From Planococcus wigleyi (lineage in GTDB: Bacteria; Bacillota; Bacilli; Bacillales_A; Planococcaceae), in the NCBI RefSeq assembly GCF_014836985.1, contig NZ_JACSPU010000001.1, forward strand, positions 307,473 through 371,472: a stretch of DNA of 64,000 bases, read 5' to 3'. The notes under the pieces were generated by a model. The model was not told the origin of the DNA. It made no database searches and worked only from the letters and a program-made list of their open reading frames with translations. Shown here piece by piece: positions 24,894-32,892 of this stretch. Within the stretch, counting starts at the first letter, position 1; every line of letters begins with the position of its first letter. Both the position numbers and the translations under genes were made by a program.

Positions 24894-25859
24894 ATGGCAA
24901 TACTGGTTTGTGGAGGCGCCGGATATATCGGCAGCCATACAGTGAAGGAATTGGTCGATACATATGAAGTGGTGGTGTTGGATAATTTGACCACCGGGTT
25001 TGACTCGTTGATTGATGAGCGAGCGACTTTTGTAAAAGGGGATCTGGGTGATGGTGCGGTGCTTGATCGCATTTTTGCGGATCATACGATCGATGCTGTG
25101 TTCCATTTTGCGGCCAATAGCCTGGTAGGCGAATCCGTGGAAAATCCGTTGAAGTATTACCGCAATAATGTCAGCGCGACGCTCGTGTTGCTCGAGAAAA
25201 TGATTGAGCATGGCGTTAAGCGCTTCATTTTTTCATCAACAGCTGCCACTTACGGAATTCCGGATACGGAGATGATCACGGAAGAAACAGCCAATAAGCC
25301 GATCAATCCATATGGCCGCTCTAAACTGATGGTGGAACAGGTTTTGGCTGACATTGCCCACGTCCACGATTTCCAATATGTCGTGCTCCGCTACTTTAAT
25401 GCGGCAGGCGCGCATAAGTCAGGTACGATTGGTGAAAGCCACGACCCTGAATCACATTTGATTCCGATAGTGCTTCAGCACCTTTTGGGCCAACGTGAAA
25501 AAATTTCAGTATTTGGTACGGATTACGACACGGCTGACGGTACTTGTGTTCGGGATTATATCCATGTCACCGATTTGGCGCGTGCGCATATCCTGTCATA
25601 TGAGGGGATGGCCAAAGGGGAAATTGCGAATGAAACGTATAACCTCGGCAACGGAGCAGGTTACTCGGTGAATGAAATCATTAAAGCTTGCGAATCGATT
25701 GCAGAACGGAAAGCAACGATTGAATATGCTGATCGGCGCGCAGGAGATCCGGCTACATTGGTCGCTTCCTCCACTAAAATTGCAGCGGCTTTAGGCTGGA
25801 AACCGGCATTCGATTTGGAAGCCATCATTTCCAGCGCCTGGGCGTGGCATTCAAAGTGA
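24894..25859 (+). CDS. galE: UDP-glucose 4-epimerase
   Basis: A 321-residue extended SDR enzyme converting UDP-glucose and UDP-galactose. NAD-binding GGAGYIGSH at residues 7-15, catalytic Ser/Thr in SSTAATYG (114-121) and the YxxxK pair Tyr140/Lys144 in PYGRSK. AAAGGAGG with 9-base spacing sets the start. It supplies UDP-galactose for the surrounding polysaccharide genes and lies between beta-helix and GT2 genes of the duplicated block, where the second block has no galE. Confidence 0.92.
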   Translation: MAILVCGGAGYIGSHTVKELVDTYEVVVLDNLTTGFDSLIDERATFVKGDLGDGAVLDRIFADHTIDAVFHFAANSLVGESVENPLKYYRNNVSATLVLLEKMIEHGVKRFIFSSTAATYGIPDTEMITEETANKPINPYGRSKLMVEQVLADIAHVHDFQYVVLRYFNAAGAHKSGTIGESHDPESHLIPIVLQHLLGQREKISVFGTDYDTADGTCVRDYIHVTDLARAHILSYEGMAKGEIANETYNLGNGAGYSVNEIIKACESIAERKATIEYADRRAGDPATLVASSTKIAAALGWKPAFDLEAIISSAWAWHSK

Positions 25860-25877
25860 AAAATAACAGTTGAAAAG

Positions 25878-25913
25878 ATCCCTTGAGCATCCAAACGCTC
25901 AAGGGATTTTTTA
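25878..25913 (+). terminator. Terminator after galE
   Basis: ATCCCTTGAGC and GCTCAAGGGAT perfect 11-bp stem with TTTTTT. Confidence 0.9.
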
Positions 25914-25990
25914 TGCCTGTAAACTAAGGGCGATCAAACACTTTTGATGATTAAAAGCGCTGAAATTTAAATAACATAATTTATTTTCTA

Positions 25991-26036
25991 AATAGAGCGA
26001 ATTATCTATATTCAAACCTATTGTTTGTGATAGAAT
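25991..26036 (+). promoter_or_regulatory. Promoter with 9-bp direct-repeat element (copy 3)
   Basis: AATAGAGCG and AATTATCTA 9-mers begin exactly 40 bases before the hexamer TAGAAT (26031-26036), which has an extended TGA and is followed by GGGA. The second 9-mer fits the element well, the first poorly. It drives the GT2 gene at 26161 through a leader of about 120 nt. Confidence 0.45.
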
Positions 26037-26160
26037 GGGAAAAACAAAACGGAACTGAGTATATAGTAATGGTTTCGAATTTGTTTGCTTCCTCCATTTT
26101 TAAGATAGCTATTACCCCTTATCACTCAATCCCCAAATTACATTAAGAGGAGAGAAACTT

Positions 26161-27126
26161 ATGAATAAGAATCCATTAGTCAGCGTTGTCTGTACAAGCT
26201 ATAACCACGGGGATTATCTTGCTGAAGCAATCGACAGCTTTTTGATGCAGAAAACAAATTTTGATTTTGAAATTTTGATTTATGACGATGCCTCAACCGA
26301 TCAAGGGCCGCGTGTCATCCGAGAGTATGAAAATCGCTATCCTGATCTGATTAAACCAATTTACCAAACCGAAAACCAATACTCAAAAGGAGTCCGTGTG
26401 GAATTGTTCAACCACAACCGGGCGAACGGAAAGTATATCGCTGTTTGCGAAGGGGACGATTATTGGACGGATCCTTATAAATTGCAAAAACAGATTGATT
26501 ATATGGAGGCGCATCCGAATTGCAGCATGACTGTCCATGCAGCCGACCGGGTTTTATCGGATAAGAAAAAAATCCTTTCCACAGTGCGGCCCGAGAAGGC
26601 CAATGCCATTTTATCCATGGAACGCGTCATAGAAGGCGGAGGGGACCTGGTAGCCACAAATTCGATGGTTTATTCAAAAGAAAAAATCCCGGAATTGGCT
26701 CCGTTTTATTTAAATGCGACGGTAGGCGACTATCCGATGGTTATTTTAGCTGCGCTTCATGGAACGGTGGATTATTTGGATGACAATATGTCCGCTTACC
26801 GCGTCGGGGTGAAAGGGTCTTGGACAGAACGTGAGCTGGCGACCAGTATGAAGCGCATCAACCATTATCACGATATGGAAAAAATGTTTGATGAAATCAA
26901 CGAGTATACGAATTTTCAATACAACGGCGCATTGGAAAAAGCAAAACGGGGCTACCAATTTTCGCTTTTGGTGGAGCAGAGGAAGTTCAAAGAAGCAAAA
27001 AGCGGCGAATTTCGGCAAATCTATTTAGAGCTTGGCACAAAACAACGTGTCTTGATGGGGATGAAACGCTATTTCCCGAATGTTACTGAAAGCATCCGCA
27101 AAGCAAAGTGGAAATTTGTCCAGTAA
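26161..27126 (+). CDS. Family 2 glycosyltransferase (paralogue 1)
   Basis: A 321-residue inverting GT-A enzyme. Nucleotide-sugar binding segment VSVVCTSYNHGDYLAEAIDS at the N-terminus, DDAST near residue 41, and EGDDYWTD near 100 carrying the DxD-type metal site. The C-terminal third is basic and likely contacts membrane lipid. Donor and acceptor unknown. It is very similar to the GT2 at 31360. RBS GAGGAG with good spacing. It is followed 40 bp later by a Wzx flippase and probably forms a two-gene operon. Confidence 0.85.
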   Translation: MNKNPLVSVVCTSYNHGDYLAEAIDSFLMQKTNFDFEILIYDDASTDQGPRVIREYENRYPDLIKPIYQTENQYSKGVRVELFNHNRANGKYIAVCEGDDYWTDPYKLQKQIDYMEAHPNCSMTVHAADRVLSDKKKILSTVRPEKANAILSMERVIEGGGDLVATNSMVYSKEKIPELAPFYLNATVGDYPMVILAALHGTVDYLDDNMSAYRVGVKGSWTERELATSMKRINHYHDMEKMFDEINEYTNFQYNGALEKAKRGYQFSLLVEQRKFKEAKSGEFRQIYLELGTKQRVLMGMKRYFPNVTESIRKAKWKFVQ

Positions 27127-27166
27127 ATAGAGCAGTAAGAAGGACTGTGGGATAGGAGACCGTTAA

Positions 27167-28636
27167 ATGGAACCACAACCATCATTGAAGAAAAAAACAA
27201 TTGGCGGTCTGGTGTGGAGTTTTGGTGACCTGATAGGCAACCAAGGCATACAGTTCCTCATCCAGATTATTTTGGCGCGGTTGTTGCTGCCTGAACATTT
27301 TGGATTGATCGGCATGATTCTGATATTTATCGCCTTGTCAAATTCGTTGGTCGACAGTGGATTTACACAAGCTTTAATCCGTGAACGCCACGCCAACCAA
27401 ACGGATTATTCAACCGTCTTTTATTTTAATCTAGTTGTATCGTTCTTGATTTATTTGATCTTGTTCCTGGCTGCTCCGGCAATCAGCCGTTTCTTCGGCG
27501 AACCGCAGCTGGTGGCACTGGTCCGTGTATTGTCTATTGGAATCGTCATTAACGCATTTGCCGTCATTCCAAAAGCCATGTTCGCCAAAGAAGTAAACTT
27601 TAAAACGCAGGCCAAAATCAATTTAAGTTCCAGTATCCTGTCCGGTCTTTTTGCGGTGGGGCTGGCATTGGCGGGCTACGGGGTTTGGAGTCTGGTGCTG
27701 CGGCAATTATCGATGAATGCCATCCAGTCTCTGTTGTTCACGGTGACAAAAAAGTGGGTGCCTTCTTTGGTGTTCAGTGTGTCTTCGTTCAAGCGTTTGT
27801 TCGGATTTGGCTGGAAACTTCTTGTCTCCGGAATGATTGATACTTTCTATACGAATGTCTATTTCCTGATTATCGGAAGGCAATATTCAGCGGCACAGTT
27901 GGGCTATTATACAAACGCCTCCCGTTTCAGCGAAATCGTTTCGCAGAATTTGGCGGCGACTATTTTAAGGGTGACTTATCCGGTGCTCAGCAGCATCCAG
28001 GATGAACACGAACGCTTGAAACAGTCCTATAAAAATATCACCAGGCTTGCCGCTTTCCTCATTTTCCCGGTAATGGTCGGCATGGCTGCGATAGGGGAAC
28101 CTTTAGTATTGTTGGTGTTTGGCGAAAAGTGGCTGCCGATGGTGCCTTATTTTCAATTGCTGTCCATCGCTGGGATGCTGTACCCCATTTTGGCGCTCGA
28201 TTTGAGTATTCTGCAGGTGAAAGGGCGATCGGATCTTTATCTATCCTTAGAGATCATCAATAAACTCTCGTTGACGATACTTTTGTTTCTTGCAGTATGG
28301 CTGGAATTGGGGGTCATCGGATTGATCGGAGCAGCTATTTTAAATACATACTTGGAATTCTTCGTCAACAGCCATGTCTCTAAGCGGGAAGTGGCTTATC
28401 CGGCTATGGAAAAATTAAGTGACCTCTTCCCGATTTATTTGATTTCGTTTGGGATGGGTGCTGTAGTGTGGCTGATCGGTCAGCAAGTTGAAGGGAATCT
28501 TCTTTTCCAAATGGTCTTGCAGGTAACTGCTGGAATCTTTATTTATATCGCCGTTTGCCGGATCGCAAACATTGGCGAACTGAGAACGGTTTATGGATTG
28601 ATTAGTTCCGTTCTTGCTCAAAAAAACAAACGGTAA
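27167..28636 (+). CDS. Wzx-type polysaccharide flippase (paralogue 1)
   Basis: A 489-residue MOP-superfamily transporter with about 12-14 membrane helices. The N-terminal KKKTIGGLVWSFGDLIGNQGIQFLIQIILARLL and FGLIGMILIFIALSNSLVDSGFTQALIR are typical of lipid-linked oligosaccharide exporters. It moves undecaprenyl-linked repeat units across the membrane. It is closely related to the gene at 32893 along its whole length and less so to 39683. The ATG follows a weak site (GGGATAGGAG), and the gene is linked to the preceding GT2. Confidence 0.88.
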   Translation: MEPQPSLKKKTIGGLVWSFGDLIGNQGIQFLIQIILARLLLPEHFGLIGMILIFIALSNSLVDSGFTQALIRERHANQTDYSTVFYFNLVVSFLIYLILFLAAPAISRFFGEPQLVALVRVLSIGIVINAFAVIPKAMFAKEVNFKTQAKINLSSSILSGLFAVGLALAGYGVWSLVLRQLSMNAIQSLLFTVTKKWVPSLVFSVSSFKRLFGFGWKLLVSGMIDTFYTNVYFLIIGRQYSAAQLGYYTNASRFSEIVSQNLAATILRVTYPVLSSIQDEHERLKQSYKNITRLAAFLIFPVMVGMAAIGEPLVLLVFGEKWLPMVPYFQLLSIAGMLYPILALDLSILQVKGRSDLYLSLEIINKLSLTILLFLAVWLELGVIGLIGAAILNTYLEFFVNSHVSKREVAYPAMEKLSDLFPIYLISFGMGAVVWLIGQQVEGNLLFQMVLQVTAGIFIYIAVCRIANIGELRTVYGLISSVLAQKNKR

Positions 28637-28668
28637 GCAGGATTATCTGCTTACCGTTTGTTTTTTGG
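28618..28668. terminator. Bidirectional terminator inside both 3' ends
   Basis: A perfect stem of about 19 bp (AAACGGTAAGCAG core with CTGCTTACCGTTT) contains the last codons of the flippase and those of the convergent FemAB-like gene. Confidence 0.9.
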
Positions 28669-29650
28669 GCCACCGATATGCTGGGAAAAGTTCGCTTTCT
28701 GTATCGGTATTTGTCAGCTGATTCAATTGCTCGTATATTTGTTCGTTCCAGATTTTATTACCTACGTAATAGTCGAATTCGGTATTTTTACCAAATCTTT
28801 TTTTGAATACATAGAGGGAGTCGTCCGGGCCGGGATGGACGCCGCCGCCGGAATGGATATATTCCACTCCGTGTTCTTTTGCCCACTCGACGATGGCGTA
28901 GGTCATGACATAAACAGGGGATAAATGATTGAAGCCGTCCACAGTTCCTGATAGATGTGTATGGACAAACGCCCCCGTGTGGAAATGCATTTCTGCTCCA
29001 ATCACTTGGGAGTCGTAGATGGCCTCAACTATTATCAGCTGTTCGCCTAGATTATCGATGATTTTGGAGAAGTACTGCTTGTCGAAAAAGTAGAAGTCTC
29101 CAGCGCCGACGCGCTTCATCGTCGTCAAGTAGATGTCCTGAAACTCGTCTAAATTAGAAGGATTTCTGGTGATCCGGTAAGTCACGCCGTCCTTTAACGC
29201 TTTACGGATTCTCTTTCGGGTTGAACCTGAAAACTCTTCCTGCACCGGATCTTCGAAACCTTTCAAAGTGACGCCGGTGGTGTGGCGTCTGAACAAAACG
29301 TTATAGCAGGATTTGAAATCCAAAGCATTGTCAATAAGCGGGTGGAAGCGGACAAATTCCGTAACAATCTTATGGCCATCGCAATAAACTTGAAAAGCCT
29401 GACAAAAATGTTTGACCAGTTCATCTTTGCGCGTGTCATCTTTCAGTTCCGTGATGACTGGCCCCCCATAACCGTAGGGGGTGAGCAGATCAAAGTATGG
29501 CCCGCCTTCCAGTTGGATAGGAATTTCCCGTTTAATGAATTGATGATAAACAGACCCCAAAGGATGTTCGAATTCGAAAACTTCACAAGTTCCTCCTTCG
29601 ATATGCTCATACAACTGGGCATAATCTTTTATGAAAAATAAATCTCTCAA
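28643..29650 (-). CDS. FemAB/GNAT-like acyltransferase (paralogue 3)
   Basis: A 335-residue protein collinear with the gene at 21240: DLFFIKDYAQLYEHIEGGTCEVFEF at the start, TPYGYGGP near 65, EFVRFHPL near 100, SGSTRKRIRKALKDGVTYR near 140 and HSGGGVHPGPDDSLYVFKKRFGKN near 280. It starts with TTG, preceded by GAGG at 7 bases. Soluble, no signal peptide. The reaction is probably acyl or aminoacyl transfer to a sugar or cell-wall precursor. It is the only one of the three on the minus strand, and lies between the two beta-helix/GT2/flippase blocks. Confidence 0.7.
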   Translation of the reverse strand: MRDLFFIKDYAQLYEHIEGGTCEVFEFEHPLGSVYHQFIKREIPIQLEGGPYFDLLTPYGYGGPVITELKDDTRKDELVKHFCQAFQVYCDGHKIVTEFVRFHPLIDNALDFKSCYNVLFRRHTTGVTLKGFEDPVQEEFSGSTRKRIRKALKDGVTYRITRNPSNLDEFQDIYLTTMKRVGAGDFYFFDKQYFSKIIDNLGEQLIIVEAIYDSQVIGAEMHFHTGAFVHTHLSGTVDGFNHLSPVYVMTYAIVEWAKEHGVEYIHSGGGVHPGPDDSLYVFKKRFGKNTEFDYYVGNKIWNEQIYEQLNQLTNTDTESELFPAYRWPKKQTVSR

Positions 29651-30032
29651 ATCAAAACCTCATTTCTTCGTATATTTTGATGTGGATTCACGCCTTCACG
29701 AGTAGTGCAGACTGCAATCTAAGAGAAAATTCTGCTATGTCAGCAGCTGCATACTGAAGATGATTGATATTACTAAATTTTCAATTAAATTTAACTTCAT
29801 ACCGATTGTAACGAAAAAAATAGGTAAATGCTAGTGGTAATTTTGTTTTTGTCAAATTCATATAAGGAAAAGTAAGCAGTAAGAAAGGAAAAATTGTAAT
29901 TTAAGTTTTTTATGAGGTATTAGTATTCAGAAAAATGTGCATTTTTAGAAAAAATATTCTATACTAAAGAATATGAAGTTCAGGGTGGATCGGCAATTTT
30001 AATCTTCAATTGCATATAAGAGGAGAATGTTA
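29651..30032. other. Divergent intergenic region
   Basis: A 380-bp AT-rich gap between the minus-strand FemAB-like gene and the beta-helix gene. It holds one plausible plus-strand -10 (TATACT, 29960-29965) and no coding signal. No copy of the 9-bp repeat element is convincing here. Confidence 0.5.
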
Positions 30033-31160
30033 ATGATTTCCAATAATAACTACAGCAAATGGCTCTTGTTTCTTTTGGGGATGATCGGAGTGGCACTCAT
30101 TTTTTTTACCGGGAAACTTTTTTTACTGGAGGAAAACAGGATCGATGCAGGAGTACAATTTGAGGCGGAAGGTGACGGCGTGACGGATGATACAAGAGCG
30201 ATACAGCGCGCGATTGATGAAACTCCGATTGGCGGGACGATGCATATTCCTCCTGGCATTTATAAATTGAGCAAAAATCCTGATTTCAAAGCAAGCACTG
30301 GATACGGAGACAGTTACTTTGCATTGAAGGTATCCAAACCTATTACGATTATCATGGAACAAGCGATATTCAAAACAGAATCCGAAGGCGAATACGGTGT
30401 ATTTTGGATTACGGATACGGCGGATGTCCATTTGAAAGGCGGATTTTTGCTGGGGGATGAATTACCGAAGAGCGGGTCGTTGATTTCGAACATTGCCATT
30501 TTGCTTCAAGACAGCCAGAAAAGCTCGATAGAAAATGTGTATACAAAAAATTACTCTCAAGGCATCCACTTGCATCACGCCAATGACAATATCGTCCGGA
30601 ACGTGACGAGCGAATTTAATTATGGTTCAGGCATCATTAATTTTGCGTCGGACTATAATACAATTGAATCTTGTGTTGTCAGAAATTCGGGAGATGGCCA
30701 TCTTTCCTTATTCGGTGGTGGCAAACAAAATCTAGTCAAAGGCTGTGTAGTGACGGAAGACCGCGAAGGCTATACCGATCAGCAGGGGATTACGATTGAA
30801 AGCGAAAAGGAAAGTGTGATCGAAAAGAATTCAGTCAGTGGATTTTATTATGGCATCGATGTTAAAAATGGCGCGGATTCCAATATCATCGTCGGTAATC
30901 TGACGTACGACAATGAATTCAATATTGCGGTCAGACCCGGTGATGGAGGCAATAATTTGATGACCCCAAGCCACAACATACGCATTTTTAATAATTTGGC
31001 CATCAATCCTCGTGAAGATTCCGAGCGGGGCATCTATGTCAATGTTGGGAAGGGACACCAGATACAAGGAAACACGGTAGAAGAAAATAATTTAATCATT
31101 CGCGATGAGAAGTTGCGGAAAGTTTATAAAAAAGATAATTTTTTTGTGAAAGGCGAATAA
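30033..31160 (+). CDS. Exported right-handed beta-helix protein (paralogue 2)
   Basis: A 375-residue paralogue of the gene at 23506: N-terminal membrane anchor (WLLFLLGMIGVALIFF), then the beta-helix. Its entry segment FEAEGDGVTDDTRAIQRAIDETPIGGTMHIPPGIYKLS is the canonical Pectate_lyase_3 start and is better preserved than in paralogue 1. The VVRNSGDGHLSLFGGG and DQQGITIESEKESVIE segments are shared. Predicted extracellular enzyme on the polysaccharide (lyase, epimerase or hydrolase). ATG 30033 is preferred over ATG 30027 because GAGGAG then has normal spacing. Confidence 0.7.
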   Translation: MISNNNYSKWLLFLLGMIGVALIFFTGKLFLLEENRIDAGVQFEAEGDGVTDDTRAIQRAIDETPIGGTMHIPPGIYKLSKNPDFKASTGYGDSYFALKVSKPITIIMEQAIFKTESEGEYGVFWITDTADVHLKGGFLLGDELPKSGSLISNIAILLQDSQKSSIENVYTKNYSQGIHLHHANDNIVRNVTSEFNYGSGIINFASDYNTIESCVVRNSGDGHLSLFGGGKQNLVKGCVVTEDREGYTDQQGITIESEKESVIEKNSVSGFYYGIDVKNGADSNIIVGNLTYDNEFNIAVRPGDGGNNLMTPSHNIRIFNNLAINPREDSERGIYVNVGKGHQIQGNTVEENNLIIRDEKLRKVYKKDNFFVKGE

Positions 31161-31359
31161 CCTGAAATAGGTTGCAAAATTGTTAAGTTATGGTTAATAT
31201 TTCTGAATAATGCGTTTATTCAGTTAAGTTCATGTTAAGATGTAGTATGTATAAAAGTTTCAGAGGCATTCCATTCAGCTGAAGCAGGCACGTACTAGTG
31301 AACCGAGGCACTATAGCTGGTGACGGAAACTTACTTAAATGAAGAGGAGTCTGTGACTT

Positions 31360-32271
31360 ATGGTAAACGAAATAATGGTGAGCGTTGAGTGCAACAGCTA
31401 TAATCAGGAAGATTTCATAGCGGAAGCATTAGAGAGTATATTGATGCAGAAAACAAATTTCGCTTTTGAAATTCTAGTCCATGACGATGCATCGACTGAT
31501 CGGACAGCTGATATCATTAGAAGTTATGAACAAAGATATCCGGATATCATCAAACCCATTTACCAGACGGAAAATCAGTATTCCAAAGATGTTCCGTTTG
31601 AGACGTTCAACGATGAACGGGCGCGAGGAAAATACTTGGCGATTTGTGAAGGTGATGATTATTGGACCGATCCGGAAAAGTTGCAGAGGCAAGTCGATTA
31701 TATGGAGGCGCACCCTGAATGCAGCATGTGTGTCCATGCTGCAGAAAAGGTCTCTGCGGTAAGCAAGAAAAAAGTCGCGACTATACGGCCGAGCCATAAG
31801 GATAAACTCTTTTCGGTAGAAGAAGTGATTGAGGGTGGGGGAGACCTGTTCGCCACCAACTCGATTTTGTATTCTCGCGAAAAAATACCTAAGATGCCGG
31901 AGTTTTATTTGAATGCCACCATTGGCGATTATCCGTTGGTTATCTGGGGGGCATTGAGAGGTACTTTCTATTACATGGATCGAAATATGGCTGCTTACCG
32001 GGTAGAGGTCAAAGGTTCCTGGACGGATATGCAAGTCTCTGATGTTGCCGCAAAACAAAAACACCTCCAGGAAGTCGCCGTTTTGCTCGACGAAATCAAT
32101 ACTTTCACTAATTTCAAATATGATTACGTCATCAATCGCACGAAAAGACGAAACCGCTTTTATATCTTATTGAAACAATTAAAAATAAAAGAGACCTTGA
32201 AAAAAGGGTACCGGCAGTTCTACATGCAACCGGAATTTTTTAAGCGGGTCTTCAAACGGATTACGATCTGA
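31360..32271 (+). CDS. Family 2 glycosyltransferase (paralogue 2)
   Basis: A 303-residue GT-A enzyme closely related to the one at 26161: VSVECNSYNQEDFIAEALESILMQKTNF, DDASTD near 46, IYQTENQYSK near 70 and EGDDYWTDPEKLQ near 105. In this copy the usual VSVV-C-T-S-Y-N start is changed to VSVECNSYN. The C-terminus is basic. A leader of about 120 nt follows a TGTTAAGAT -10 near 31236. Downstream lies a terminator and then a flippase with its own promoter, so unlike the first block it is not directly linked to a flippase. Confidence 0.83.
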   Translation: MVNEIMVSVECNSYNQEDFIAEALESILMQKTNFAFEILVHDDASTDRTADIIRSYEQRYPDIIKPIYQTENQYSKDVPFETFNDERARGKYLAICEGDDYWTDPEKLQRQVDYMEAHPECSMCVHAAEKVSAVSKKKVATIRPSHKDKLFSVEEVIEGGGDLFATNSILYSREKIPKMPEFYLNATIGDYPLVIWGALRGTFYYMDRNMAAYRVEVKGSWTDMQVSDVAAKQKHLQEVAVLLDEINTFTNFKYDYVINRTKRRNRFYILLKQLKIKETLKKGYRQFYMQPEFFKRVFKRITI

Positions 32272-32300
32272 AAAATGTCTGGATATAATCCTGAACAAAT

Positions 32301-32351
32301 AAAAGGCGGTTCCTGAAAGTTGGCATGGCCAATTCTCAGGAATCGCCTTTT
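32301..32351 (+). terminator. Terminator after GT2 paralogue 2
   Basis: AAAAGGCGGTTCCTGA and TCAGGAATCGCCTTTT, a 16-bp stem with one mismatch, plus inner pairing TTGGC/GCCAA. Confidence 0.85.
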
Positions 32352-32658
32352 GCTATTAATTCTCATGCATTGGAATTAGTTTAAAGCGGCTATCTGGCGG
32401 GATCTCTAGAGAAGAATTTTAGACGCGAAATTTGATCAAATAGAAAGGGTTGGATGAACTTTAATCCGGCTCTTTTTTTAATGGGAAAGGCGAAAGCCGG
32501 TTTTAACAATTGGAATAATCTCCTTATTCAACTTTTCTAAAAAACAGGAAGGATATAACAGTTAAATGAAGAGTCTTACTTAGAGATTTGTAGGAATAGC
32601 TACGAAACTTTTAGTTTTCCAAAAGATAGTGGAATAATTTTCATATTAAAAATATAAA
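32352..32658. other. Non-coding AT-rich gap
   Basis: No gene, repeat or hairpin of note apart from low-complexity AT tracts. It separates the GT2 terminator from the promoter of the second flippase. Confidence 0.4.
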
Positions 32659-32704
32659 AATAATCTAAATTATCTGTTATTTATGACTTATAGTATGTTA
32701 GAAT
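32659..32704 (+). promoter_or_regulatory. Promoter with 9-bp direct-repeat element (copy 4)
   Basis: AATAATCTA and AATTATCTG 9-mers start at 32659, exactly 40 bases before the hexamer TAGAAT (32699-32704) with extended TGT. This is the cleanest copy together with 41259. Confidence 0.6.
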
Positions 32705-32744
32705 GAAATTCAAGAAGTGAAAATAAGCATAAAGTATTGTATCT

Positions 32745-32798
32745 AAAAAGGAGGTAAGTTCTTATTGGCGTAAAATAGATTTTATTTACCTACTTTTT
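32745..32798 (+). promoter_or_regulatory. Leader hairpin that can mask an orphan ribosome site
   Basis: AAAAAGGAGGTAA (32745-32757) can pair with TTACCTACTTTTT (32786-32798), 12 of 13 bases, with a loop of 28. The left arm is a strong Shine-Dalgarno that serves no gene: TTG GCG TAA follows at 32765. The right arm ends in a T-run, so the structure resembles a terminator. It lies in the leader of the flippase at 32893, about 95 bases before the ATG. Confidence 0.45.
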
Positions 32799-32892
32799 AT
32801 GATTAAATAATAGTTGAATTACAAATATCTGAACATTTAGGCACTTCGGATAACATTCTATATCAAAAGTTTTCATTGATAGGAGCCGGCAG

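Noticed and set aside
31261-31345. Possible riboswitch in the leader of the second GT2 gene
   Set aside because: Short self-complementary pieces are present (CACGTACTAGTG, ATTCAGCTGAAG), but no core of a known c-di-GMP, c-di-AMP or SAM riboswitch could be matched.
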